The notes beneath the pieces were generated by a model that saw nothing but the letters and a program-made list of their open reading frames with translations, did no database searches and was not told the DNA's origin. A stretch of DNA of 64,000 nt, taken from NCBI GenBank assembly GCA_050010555.1, contig JBEKKV010000001.1, forward strand, positions 83,091 to 147,090, read 5' to 3'. The translations under genes were made by a program, and so were the position numbers. Shown here one piece after another: positions 1-8,020 of this stretch (position 1 is its first letter; every line of letters starts with the position of its first letter). The DNA comes from JALHUB01 sp050010555 (GTDB lineage Bacteria > Chloroflexota > Dehalococcoidia > DSTF01 > JALHUB01).

Positions 1-1
1 A

Positions 2-613
2 TGGACACTCAGCGCTGTAAGGCAGAAGTACGCTCTGCCGGAGCGGTTCCTCCTCTACGTGGGGACGCTGGAGCCGCGCAAGAACCTGCTGCGGCTTATC
101 GGCGCGTGTCGAGGCCTGCGGAAAAGCGGCTTCGACATGCCGCTCGTGCTTGCCGGCGGCCGAGGCTGGCTTTGCGACGACGTAATCGCCACAGCCGAGG
201 CGATGCCGGATTGCGTGCGCCTCACCGGCTTTGTCGATGACGCCGATCTGCCTGCGCTCTATAACGCTGCCACGACCTTCGTCTACCCGTCGCTTTATGA
301 GGGCTTCGGCACGCCGCCCCTGGAGGCGATGGCCTGTGGCCTTCCCGTCGTGTGTTCGAGCCGCTCGTCGCTGCCGGAGGTCGTCGGCGACGCGGCGCTG
401 CTGGTCGATCCAGAGGACGAAGAGGGAATCGGCTCAGCGATTCTTGACGCGACACGGGACGACAAGCTGCGCCGCCGATTGCGCGAGGCCGGCCTTGCCC
501 GCGCTCGCCTCTTCTCCTGGGACGACACGGCGCGCCATATGCTCGGCGCCTACGAGGCGCTAGCCCGCGGCCTCCCGATTCCGGAGAAGGAGAGGGCAGA
601 AGATGCAGCCTGA
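2..613 (+). CDS. Glycosyltransferase family 4, C-terminal part (5' end outside window)
   Basis: This is the nucleotide-sugar-binding half of a GT-B glycosyltransferase. The reading frame is open from base 2, and residues before the first ATG (base 59) already read as family sequence (ending FLLYVGTLEPRKNL), so the gene begins upstream of the window and the ATG at 59 is internal. The GT4 signature is clear: LEPRKN donor-loop start, then YPSLYEGFGTPPLEAMACGLPVV with the E-x7-E pair that contacts the sugar nucleotide. It probably adds one sugar to a lipid-linked surface polymer. Its last 11 bases overlap the next glycosyltransferase. Sugar specificity cannot be read. Confidence 0.9.
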   Translation, partial: WTLSAVRQKYALPERFLLYVGTLEPRKNLLRLIGACRGLRKSGFDMPLVLAGGRGWLCDDVIATAEAMPDCVRLTGFVDDADLPALYNAATTFVYPSLYEGFGTPPLEAMACGLPVVCSSRSSLPEVVGDAALLVDPEDEEGIGSAILDATRDDKLRRRLREAGLARARLFSWDDTARHMLGAYEALARGLPIPEKERAEDAA

Positions 614-1799
614 GCGACGGCTCAAGGCGGCGATGGTCGTTCCAGTTGATCGCGGCGGCTACCTCTGGCTGGCGCTCAACTTGTGCGAGGCGCTGGCCGA
701 GAACGGCGCCGACATGACGCTTGTGACCTCTCGCTCCTGCAAAGAGCTCCCGGCGCACGAGAGCGGATTTCGGATTATGGCGGTGCTTGGGGGGATGGAG
801 CCGGAGCGGCCGAAGCTGCTTCGCGGCGTCAGCTACGGCGCCACTATGCTGGGTCTGCGCGCGTATCTTCGCCGAGGCGGATTCGACATCGTCCATTTCC
901 AGGACAGCATCGTGCCCCACGTCGATGCCGCGTTCTTTATGCTGAGGGGAAGCGGTCGCCCGAAAGCCGTGCTGACATCGCATGATCCTGACCAGGATGC
1001 CATAACGGCGACACGGCGCTCGCTGTTGCGTCGAAAGGCGCTCGCGGGTGTCTACCGCGGCGTCGACGGCATCATCGTGATGTCTGACAGCGCCCGCGAC
1101 GAGTTGGTCAGCGCATTCGACGTGCCCGCTTCGAAGGTGGCGCGGATCGCTCACGGGAATTATCGATCGTATGGCGCCGATCGCGCTCCGTCGAAGGCGG
1201 ACGCGAGGCAGCGGCTTGGCCTGACCGCGGAAGGGAAGCTGGTCTTATTCTTCGGCTCGTTGAAGCCCAGTAAGGGGCTGGAGTGCCTTCTGCGCGCCTT
1301 TGCCCGCGTGCGAGAGGCGGAGCCGACAGCGCGTCTCCTCGTGGCCGGCGAGCCGCGCGGGGTTGAGGTACCGGCGCTCGAAGCGCTGGCAGAGAGCCTC
1401 CATCTTGGGGAAAGCGCGATCCTGCGACCTGGGTACGTCCCATCGGAAGCCGTGCCGGACTACTTGGCTGCCGCCGACCTGGTTGCGCTGCCGTACCTGC
1501 GAATCTTTCAAAGCGGCGTCCTTCATCTAGCCTATAGCTTCGGTCGCCCGGTGGTGGCTACGCGGGTCGGCGCCCTGGCCGAAGACGTGCAGGATGGGAA
1601 AAGCGGTCTGCTGGTGCCCCCGGGGGACGAGGAGGCGCTGGCGGACGCTATCCTGGAGCTGCTTGGCTCCCCCGAGCGGCTGGCGACGATAGGTGCGTAC
1701 GCAACGGAGCTGTCGCAAACGGTCTACGATTGGAAGGCGATTGCCCGCCAGACTCTCGATTTCTACGAGTCGCTTCTGGTAAGAGGTAGAGCCGCTTGA
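603..1799 (+). CDS. Glycosyltransferase family 4
   Basis: A 398-residue GT-B glycosyltransferase. The N-terminal acceptor domain carries a glycine-rich loop (DRGGYLWLALNL) near residue 18, and the C-terminal donor domain starts around residue 210 with FFGSLKPSKGLECLL. The usual E-x7-E motif is replaced by YLRIFQSGVLHLAYSFGRPVV, a variant found in some GT4 subfamilies, so the donor-contacting first Glu is absent. The ATG is preceded by a purine-rich GGAGAAGGAGAGGG ribosome site and overlaps the preceding gene by 11 bases, suggesting translational coupling. It ends one base before the convergent epimerase gene. Role: sugar transfer in surface glycan assembly; substrate unknown. Confidence 0.88.
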   Translation: MQPERRLKAAMVVPVDRGGYLWLALNLCEALAENGADMTLVTSRSCKELPAHESGFRIMAVLGGMEPERPKLLRGVSYGATMLGLRAYLRRGGFDIVHFQDSIVPHVDAAFFMLRGSGRPKAVLTSHDPDQDAITATRRSLLRRKALAGVYRGVDGIIVMSDSARDELVSAFDVPASKVARIAHGNYRSYGADRAPSKADARQRLGLTAEGKLVLFFGSLKPSKGLECLLRAFARVREAEPTARLLVAGEPRGVEVPALEALAESLHLGESAILRPGYVPSEAVPDYLAAADLVALPYLRIFQSGVLHLAYSFGRPVVATRVGALAEDVQDGKSGLLVPPGDEEALADAILELLGSPERLATIGAYATELSQTVYDWKAIARQTLDFYESLLVRGRAA

Positions 1800-1800
1800 C

Positions 1801-2910
1801 CTACGCGGCCTTCCTGAGCACGCCCGCCGACTCCATCACGCCCTGAGCTGCGGCGAACGTGTCGCTGAGGTCGGGTTGCTTGGACGCCCACTCCAGGTAC
1901 TCGCGCACGGTCTCCGTCTCGCTCACCCCGGGCTCCCAGCCGAGGGCGCGGAGCCGCGCAACGTCGGAGAAGATGTGGCGCGTGTCGCCGAGGCGATAGA
2001 GCGTGCAGCATTCCGGGACCGTGTCGACGCCCGCGGCGTGGCAGACCATCCAGGCAAGGCCGAGGACTGTGATACGCCGGTCGCCGCCGACGTTGAACAC
2101 CTGGTAGTCGGCGCGGCTGTCCTCCAGCGCGAGCAGGTTGGCGGCCACAACATCGTGAATCGAGACGTAGTCGCGCAGTTGGCGACCGTCCTCGTAGATG
2201 ACCGGCGGCGCGCCCGTCAGCACCCGAACGGCGAACGACCGCAGCGCTCCTGAGTAGGCGTTGCGGAACGACTGTCGCGGCCCCTGGACGATGGAGTAGC
2301 GCAGCGCGACGCTCGGGATGTCGTAGCGACGGCCGAGCTGAATCGCCAGGTCTTCCTGGTCGCGCTTCGACAGGCCATAGCTGTTGTGCGGCGCGGTCAC
2401 GCTTTCATCGGTCCAGACAGGCTCCATCGGCTGGCCGCAGTTTGGGCAGCGGTGCTCCCAGTCGCCGTGACGGAGCTGCTGGCGCGTCCGCTGGCCGGGA
2501 TAGCGGCTGCCGTGCAGTATGCACAGGTGCTTGCCTTCGCCGTAGACGGCCTGCGACGAGGCGACGACGACCCTGGCGATCGGTAGGCGCTCGTTGACGA
2601 TGATCTGGTAAAGCAAAGCGGTTCCGACGCTGTTGGTGGCGAAGAAACGCGAGAAGTCGGGCAGGTAGTCCTGATAGGCGGCGAAGTGGAAGACGGCATC
2701 GACGCCCTTGAGCGCGCGGCGAAAGGCTTTCGGATCGGTCACGCTGCCGCGGATGAACTCGGCTTCGGGCGGCAGGTAGTCGGGCGGCTCGCCGTTGTGG
2801 ACGGGCGGTTCGAGCGAGTCCAGGATGCGCACGTCATGACCGCGTTCCAGCAGCGCATCGACGGTGTGCGAGCCGATAAAGCCGCAGCCGCCGGTAACCA
2901 GTATCTTCAA
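1801..2910 (-). CDS. NAD-dependent nucleotide-sugar epimerase (dTDP-rhamnose 4-epimerase-like)
   Basis: An extended short-chain dehydrogenase of 369 residues acting on nucleotide sugars. The Rossmann motif GGCGFIGS lies at residues 8-15 and the catalytic Tyr/Lys pair is in YGLSK. Between the core strands there is an insertion of about 30 residues ending in WEHRCPNCGQP; a CPxCG insertion of this kind is a mark I associate with dTDP-L-rhamnose 4-epimerase-like members, so that is the preferred activity, with generic UDP-sugar epimerase as alternative. The start is TTG at 2910 because translation from it gives the family's MKILVTGG opening, with AAAGGA ten bases upstream. It is the last gene of the minus-strand glycan series. 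Confidence 0.88.
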   Translation of the reverse strand: MKILVTGGCGFIGSHTVDALLERGHDVRILDSLEPPVHNGEPPDYLPPEAEFIRGSVTDPKAFRRALKGVDAVFHFAAYQDYLPDFSRFFATNSVGTALLYQIIVNERLPIARVVVASSQAVYGEGKHLCILHGSRYPGQRTRQQLRHGDWEHRCPNCGQPMEPVWTDESVTAPHNSYGLSKRDQEDLAIQLGRRYDIPSVALRYSIVQGPRQSFRNAYSGALRSFAVRVLTGAPPVIYEDGRQLRDYVSIHDVVAANLLALEDSRADYQVFNVGGDRRITVLGLAWMVCHAAGVDTVPECCTLYRLGDTRHIFSDVARLRALGWEPGVSETETVREYLEWASKQPDLSDTFAAAQGVMESAGVLRKAA

Positions 2911-2929
2911 GTCGACACCGTCCTTTCAC

Positions 2930-3631
2930 TCAGGACGCGCCGCGCCCCGAGACCACCGCCAGAGCCGTCCGTAGCAGTATCGTCACGTCCAGCCAAAGCG
3001 ACCAGTCTCTTATGTACTCCAAGTCCAGCCGCACCCAGTCGTCGAAATCGCTTATGTCGTTGCGGCCGGAGACCTGCCAGAGGCACGTGATGCCCGGCTT
3101 GACCGCCAGCTTCTGTCGCTGCCAGGCATTGAAGCGCTCGTATTCCTCCTGGAGGGGAGGACGCGGTCCGACCAGACTCATGTCGCCCTTGAGAACGCTC
3201 CAGAGCTGCGGCACCTCGTCGAGGGAGAAGCGGCGCAGGAACCGGCCGGCGGGCGTGACGCGCGGATCGCGCTCCATCTTGAAGACGGGGCCGCGCATCT
3301 GATTGCTCGCGATGAGCCCCTCCTTCAGCCTGTCCGCGTTTTCGACCATCGTGCGGAACTTGTAGCCGGTGAAATAGCGACCGTTCTTTCCGACGACCGG
3401 CCAGCGATAGAACAGCGGCCCGCTGGACGACAGCTTGACGATGAGGGCGACCGCCGCCAGCAGGGGCGAGAGCAGCAAGAGGAGCAGCGCCGCGGCTACG
3501 ACGTCCATGGCGCGCTTGAGCGCCGACTGCACGGCGAACGCGCGTCCGATACGCCTTCGCGCTATCGGGGGCGGTACGCTTGCGAATGCTGGATCCTCGC
3601 GCCAAGCCGACCGGACCGCGCTCCGTTTCAT
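2930..3631 (-). CDS. Polyprenyl-phosphate phosphoglycosyl transferase (WcaJ/WbaP/PglC type)
   Basis: A 233-residue monotopic phosphoglycosyl transferase that would transfer a sugar-phosphate from a nucleotide sugar to undecaprenyl phosphate, starting repeat-unit synthesis at the inner face of the membrane. A re-entrant hydrophobic helix lies at residues 38-65. The catalytic region is intact: GYKFRTM, FSLDEVPQLWSVLKGDMSLVGPRPP with the Asp-Glu dyad, and the C-terminal KPGITCLWQVSGR motif. It is the short form with no N-terminal CoA-binding-like domain. A GAGAG ribosome site precedes the ATG. It contrasts with the second family member in this locus (10304-11746), which lacks the dyad. Confidence 0.93.
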   Translation of the reverse strand: MKRSAVRSAWREDPAFASVPPPIARRRIGRAFAVQSALKRAMDVVAAALLLLLLSPLLAAVALIVKLSSSGPLFYRWPVVGKNGRYFTGYKFRTMVENADRLKEGLIASNQMRGPVFKMERDPRVTPAGRFLRRFSLDEVPQLWSVLKGDMSLVGPRPPLQEEYERFNAWQRQKLAVKPGITCLWQVSGRNDISDFDDWVRLDLEYIRDWSLWLDVTILLRTALAVVSGRGAS

Positions 3632-3643
3632 CGATCTCTCGCT

Positions 3644-4771
3644 TCAGGCCGCCACCTGGCGGAAGAACCGATCGTAATCATCCGCGACGTCCTCCCAGGA
3701 GAATTGCGTCCGTACGCGCTCCCTGGCCGCCGCTCGCAGCCAATCGCTGCGGTTGGGATCGGCCAGAAGGTCGCTGAGGACGCGGGCCAGGTCATTTGGG
3801 TCCTTTCGCCAGTAGACCGCCGCATCGCCGCCGACCTCGCGGTTGAACGGCACGTCGAAAGCGGCGACGCAGCAGCCGCAGCCCATCGCGTGAAGGAGCG
3901 CCGGATTCGTGCCGCCGACCTCGTGGCCGTGCAGGTAGACATAAGAACCGGCGTAGACCTCCTCGATATGGCCGGGCTCGTAAATGCCGCCGAGGAAGCG
4001 GACGCGGGGCCCGGCCGCTTGCTTCAGCTCTTCGAAGTAGCGGCTGCGGTAGTTCGCCGCGCCAACCACCACAAGTTCTTTGTCCGTCTCGAGCCGCGCG
4101 AAGGACCGCACGATGACGTCCGTGTTGTTCTCGGGCTCGATGCGGGCAACGACAAGCGCGTACTCGCCGGCTCGGAGGCCGTATTGCTGGAGGACGGCCG
4201 GGTCGCGCGGCTCGAACAGGTTGGCGCCATAGCCGATGTAAGTGCTGTCGCGGCGGTGCGTCGAGCGGAAGTAGGGCTGGAGCGCCCGCGAGTCGCAGAT
4301 GAGGCGCGAGGCGGTCCAGCGGGCACCGATCCTTTCGACGAGGCGGAGGTATAGCTTGGCGAGCGATCCCCACTTGCGCCGCTGCCAGTCGAAGCCGTCG
4401 GTGTTCATTACGATAGGCTTTCCCGCGAGCTTCGCCGGCAGGTAAAGGGCGCTGGCGCGAAAGCCGAGGACGTAGAGCACGTCGAAGCCAGCGAAGAGCG
4501 CGTGGGCGGCGCTGAGCGTCTCGTGGCTCAGCGTCTCCAGCGACTTCGTGTACAACGCCGGCAGGTAGCGCAGCTTCACGCCTTGGTAGGTGTCCGGACG
4601 AGTCGGGAGGGAGTAGCGAGGCCGGCAGTAGACCGTGACCTCGTGGCCGCGGGTGACCAGGCGCGGCGCCAGCTCCGACGCCACCGTCTCGAAGCCGCCC
4701 CAGCGGGCCGGGATGCCGCGCGCTCCGATGATAGCGATCTTCAGCGGCGCATTGCCGTTTCTTGCTTTCAT
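3644..4771 (-). CDS. Glycosyltransferase with DUF1972-type N-terminus
   Basis: A 375-residue GT-B enzyme. The N-terminus IIGARGIPARWGGFETVASELAPRL is the DUF1972 signature found in rhamnosyl- and related transferases, and the C-terminal donor domain has VARIEPENNTDVIV and GHEVGGTNPALLHAMGCG in place of the usual EGFG...EAMA block. Its start overlaps the stop of the upstream glycosyltransferase by four bases (ATGA at 4768-4771), so the two are translationally coupled. Likely role: addition of rhamnose or another sugar to the lipid-linked polymer on the cytoplasmic side. Donor identity is not proven. Confidence 0.9.
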   Translation of the reverse strand: MKARNGNAPLKIAIIGARGIPARWGGFETVASELAPRLVTRGHEVTVYCRPRYSLPTRPDTYQGVKLRYLPALYTKSLETLSHETLSAAHALFAGFDVLYVLGFRASALYLPAKLAGKPIVMNTDGFDWQRRKWGSLAKLYLRLVERIGARWTASRLICDSRALQPYFRSTHRRDSTYIGYGANLFEPRDPAVLQQYGLRAGEYALVVARIEPENNTDVIVRSFARLETDKELVVVGAANYRSRYFEELKQAAGPRVRFLGGIYEPGHIEEVYAGSYVYLHGHEVGGTNPALLHAMGCGCCVAAFDVPFNREVGGDAAVYWRKDPNDLARVLSDLLADPNRSDWLRAAARERVRTQFSWEDVADDYDRFFRQVAA

Positions 4772-6036
4772 CTCCCCTGCCCCTGCAGCGCCTTCGAAGC
4801 GCCGACCGATACGAGCGGCGACTCCGCCGCTTCCTCCTCAGCCAGGCTCTCCTGGAAGACGGCGAGCATGCTGCGCGCGTAACGCCGCCACGACATCGCC
4901 TCGTTCACATAGCGGCGGCCGCGCTCCCCGATCGCGCGCGCAAGCGCCGGGTCTTCGACGAGGCGGATGATGGCTGCGGCGATTGCTTCGGGGTCGCGCG
5001 GCGGCACGAAGAGGGCCGTCTGGTGGTCCGTCAGCGCCTCGGTAATAGCCGCGCCCGTCGACACGACTACGGGGCGCCCGCAGGCCATCGCCTCCGACAC
5101 CGCCAGCGCCCACGTCTGGTTCTCGTTGGGGAACACGAACGCGTCGCAGGCGTGGTAGTAGAGCTTCAACTCGTTCTCAGGCACGGCGCCCGCGAATGTC
5201 ACTCGCCCGTCGAGCCCCATGGGCGTGACCAGGCGACGCAGCGACTCCGCGTAGTCGGGGTGCTGCTCCGGCGTCCCGGCGATCAGGAAGCGGATGTCGT
5301 GACCGGTGGCGACGGCCCGGGCGACGCCCTGGATCGCGTCCTCCAGGCGTCGATGCGGCATAAGGATGCCGAGCGAAAGCAGGAGGAAAGCGTCTTCGGG
5401 AATCGAATAGCGGCGGCGCAACGCCCCGACGGCCGAAGGGTCCTCTTCCGCGAGCGCTGCGCCGTCGACGCCGCTCCTGACGACCGCGCAGTCGATGCCG
5501 AAGCTGGCGTCGATCAGCCGCTTCGCGTAGTCAGAAAGGACGACGGTGCGGGAGATCCGTCGGACGAGGTGGCGGTCCAGGCGGAAGAAGAGCAGTCGCG
5601 AGAGGAGGCGCGCCGGCCAGAGCAGGCGACGCCATTCGGCGACGGGCGCGAGCGGGGGCCACGGTGGATCGTTGCACATCCAAACGACCGCCGGCGCCGG
5701 TGACATGACTCGCGCCGCCCAGACAGCCGCCCAGTGCGGCGGCCAGTGATGAGGATTGATGACTTCGAGCGGCTCGCGGATGCTGCGCGCCAGTTGCAGC
5801 ATGTCCAGGAACGCCCGCAGACGTCCCGGAACTAGCGGCAGGCGGGCCAGGGCATGCCGTCCGGTGACTACGATTCGCAATTGCGAGCAGACAGCCGGGT
5901 AGCAGCGTTGGTCGAAGGCGGGCGTGAAGACCGTGACGTCATGCCCCATCTCTTGCAGCTCACGCGCCAGGTAGACCGCCTGACGGTCGCCACCGCCCTC
6001 CGCGACAAGCTCCGGCAGAAGGATAGCTATTCTCAA
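4768..6036 (-). CDS. Glycosyltransferase family 4
   Basis: A 422-residue GT-B glycosyltransferase. The N-terminal domain opens MRIAILLPELVAEGGGDRQAVYLARELQ, and the donor domain carries LLSLGILMPHRRLEDAI and FPNENQTWALAVSEAMACGRPVV with the E-x7-E pair. The start is TTG at 6036, placed seven bases after a GGAGG site and overlapping the upstream stop as TTGA. The downstream end overlaps the DUF1972 glycosyltransferase by four bases. It belongs to the surface-glycan operon; acceptor and donor are unknown. Confidence 0.9.
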   Translation of the reverse strand: MRIAILLPELVAEGGGDRQAVYLARELQEMGHDVTVFTPAFDQRCYPAVCSQLRIVVTGRHALARLPLVPGRLRAFLDMLQLARSIREPLEVINPHHWPPHWAAVWAARVMSPAPAVVWMCNDPPWPPLAPVAEWRRLLWPARLLSRLLFFRLDRHLVRRISRTVVLSDYAKRLIDASFGIDCAVVRSGVDGAALAEEDPSAVGALRRRYSIPEDAFLLLSLGILMPHRRLEDAIQGVARAVATGHDIRFLIAGTPEQHPDYAESLRRLVTPMGLDGRVTFAGAVPENELKLYYHACDAFVFPNENQTWALAVSEAMACGRPVVVSTGAAITEALTDHQTALFVPPRDPEAIAAAIIRLVEDPALARAIGERGRRYVNEAMSWRRYARSMLAVFQESLAEEEAAESPLVSVGASKALQGQGR

Positions 6037-7202
6037 CTTCGCGCCTCCAGTGCAACCGGGTCGCTCTCGATAGCCGCTTCGGGGCAGCCGGCCAGTCGCG
6101 CGGCCATGAGAGCGCAGGCCCGCGCTTTCGCCCGCAGCGGCTCGACGCGCTGTCGCAGCTCCAGCGACGCTTGCTCGCGGTTGTCCAGCAGGGCGGCGAC
6201 CCGCGCCGCAACGTCGGCGGGCTCCAGGGACTGAAGGTCAACGACGCGGTCCTCGTGCCCGAGCTGGTGCATGAACTCTCGTATTTTCGGACCACTCGCC
6301 AAGGCGAGGCCGGGCGTGCCGGCCGCAGCGCCGAGAATGTTGGCATGCAATCGCATTCCGAGCATGATATCGCAGCGACGAAAGGCGGCCAGGACGTCGT
6401 CGGGACGCTGGTAGGCGGCCATCTCGACCGGCACGGGACGCGTCATAGCGTGGACCACAAGGTCGTCGAAGAGGCCGTCGTCGTCCGGCTTGCCGAAGTG
6501 CATTGGGATGAAGAGCAGGCGGGCGTTTGTCCTATCGACGATCGCGTCGAGGCATGCCGCGAGCTTCGTCACGAGTTCCGGAGTGGTGAGACGCAACAAA
6601 GGGTCGTGGTGCATCGGCCGCATCGAGATTCCAATGAGGGGTCGAGAATCTTGGTCTGCCTCTGTGCCAGCCTCGGCCGGCGGCGAGAGAGTGATGGCCG
6701 GGTCCGCCGTCACCTTTACCGGACGTCTCACGCCGGCAGCCCTGATGCTCCTCGCCGAGAACTGGTCTCGCGCCGTTACCGCAGCGGCCCGGCCCAGCGC
6801 GAGGCGCGTCAACAGCCGGTACAGCAGCGTCGAGGGCGGGTAGGCGCCGACCGCGTAGAACATCACCGGCTTCCCCAGGAGCTCCGCCGCCAGCGCCAGC
6901 AAGACGTAAGGGCGGTAGAAGTGCAGCCTGTCGGACAGCAGGCCGCCGCCGCCGATGAGAACGGCATCGGCGCTGCGTACGAGCGTCAGCAGCTTCGCGG
7001 TCCGCAGCGGAGAACGCCAGCTAAGGTAGCGTCCCTCCTGTTCTGTCGCCAGTCGCAATCGCGCGGGGTTGCCGCCGAGGAGGACGATTCGCACATCCGG
7101 CGCGGCCTCACGGAGCAGGCGGCACATGGCGAGACCGATCGCGTCGTCCCCGACGTTGCCGTGCCCGTAGGCGCCGGCCATCAGGATCAGCGGGCCCTTC
7201 AA
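6033..7202 (-). CDS. csaB: Polysaccharide pyruvyl transferase, CsaB-like
   Basis: A 389-residue member of the polysaccharide pyruvyl transferase family, which transfers pyruvate from phosphoenolpyruvate to a sugar of a cell-wall polymer. In S-layer bacteria CsaB creates the ketal that SLH domains bind. Visible motifs are AGAYGHGNVGDDAI near the start, a GGGGLL loop near residue 78 and MRLHANILGAAAGTP near residue 305. An upstream extension of the open frame reads into the neighbouring methyltransferase and is not family sequence, so I place the start at TTG 7202, giving MKGPLILMAGAYGHGN; AAGGAG lies ten bases upstream. TTG overlaps the preceding stop as TTGA. No SLH protein is in the window, so the polymer-anchoring role is inferred. 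Confidence 0.87.
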   Translation of the reverse strand: MKGPLILMAGAYGHGNVGDDAIGLAMCRLLREAAPDVRIVLLGGNPARLRLATEQEGRYLSWRSPLRTAKLLTLVRSADAVLIGGGGLLSDRLHFYRPYVLLALAAELLGKPVMFYAVGAYPPSTLLYRLLTRLALGRAAAVTARDQFSARSIRAAGVRRPVKVTADPAITLSPPAEAGTEADQDSRPLIGISMRPMHHDPLLRLTTPELVTKLAACLDAIVDRTNARLLFIPMHFGKPDDDGLFDDLVVHAMTRPVPVEMAAYQRPDDVLAAFRRCDIMLGMRLHANILGAAAGTPGLALASGPKIREFMHQLGHEDRVVDLQSLEPADVAARVAALLDNREQASLELRQRVEPLRAKARACALMAARLAGCPEAAIESDPVALEARS

Positions 7203-8020
7203 GCCGCCGCTTCTCCTTTCTGCGCGCCCTCGGTGGCCGCGAGCCGACGCCGCGACGCACTGTTTGGCTTGGTAGCACAGGCAAAATAGTAGAGGCCGAG
7301 CAGTTCCGCCGCCTTCGTGCCGTCGAATACGCGCGCCGGTCGCCCGAACGTGGTCAATGTCTTGTCCTGTATTCGGGCGAGGAGTCGTGAGCGCCCCACA
7401 AGCGGGAGCATCGGCGGGAAGATTCCCGCGGCGAATACCGTCCGGACCGAGAGCCCCGACTGCTCCAGGAGCTCCGCAATCTGCTGTCTGGTAAACGGCC
7501 GCTCCCAGGCTCCCCTGCGCAGGCGAAGGGCTTTGAAGGACCGCATGAGGGCGAACTTCTTCGGCACGATGTCGGAGTAGAAGACGCCGCCGGGCCGCAG
7601 GACGCGCGTCATCTCGGCGACGATGGATGACGGGTCCGCGAAGTGCTCGAGCAGACCCGTCGACAGGACGACATCGAAGCTGCCGGTGGCGAAGGGCAGC
7701 GCGAACGCGTCGCCCAGCAAGAGGGCCATTTCGACGCCGTCGTCTCTGCTGCGGCCAGTTGCCAGACGGATAGCCGCGGGCTCGTAGTCGATGCCGACTG
7801 CCTGGAAGCCGAGACGGGCCAGAAATCGCGACAGACGGGCGGAGCCGCAGCCCACCTCCAGGCATCTCCCCGATTCCGGCAGATAAGGCTTCAGGTAGCT
7901 CAACTTCGTTTCGTCGATGGCGTACCAGGTGTCATGCGGCTCGTTGCCCCGGGCGGCCGACCACAGGTCGCCCCAGTACGCCCTGGATTCGCGTCGAGAT
8001 TCGTCACTCTTGAGAGTCAA
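7199..8020 (-). CDS. Class I SAM-dependent methyltransferase
   Basis: A 273-residue methyltransferase. Motif I is CLEVGCGSARLSRFLARLG, followed by the acidic ribose-contacting segment VGIDYE, motif IV SFDVVLSTGLLEHF and the post-motif RVLRPGGVFYSD, a Methyltransf_11/25 pattern. The open frame extends far upstream but that part is antisense-like low-quality sequence overlapping the flippase. The TTG at 8020, with AGGAGG four bases upstream, overlaps the flippase stop as TTGA and gives the sensible N-terminus. It likely methylates a sugar of the surface glycan, possibly a capping step; a nucleotide-sugar or lipid substrate is equally possible. Confidence 0.85.
   Translation of the reverse strand: MTLKSDESRRESRAYWGDLWSAARGNEPHDTWYAIDETKLSYLKPYLPESGRCLEVGCGSARLSRFLARLGFQAVGIDYEPAAIRLATGRSRDDGVEMALLLGDAFALPFATGSFDVVLSTGLLEHFADPSSIVAEMTRVLRPGGVFYSDIVPKKFALMRSFKALRLRRGAWERPFTRQQIAELLEQSGLSVRTVFAAGIFPPMLPLVGRSRLLARIQDKTLTTFGRPARVFDGTKAAELLGLYYFACATKPNSASRRRLAATEGAQKGEAAA

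Noticed and set aside
4762..5703. A 313-codon plus-strand frame opposite a glycosyltransferase
   Set aside because: Arg/His/Asp-rich antisense product of a well supported GT4 gene.
7203..7865. N-terminal extension of the CsaB frame
   Set aside because: The first ~220 codons read through the methyltransferase gene in another frame and show no pyruvyl-transferase character; the TTG at 7202 fits family length.
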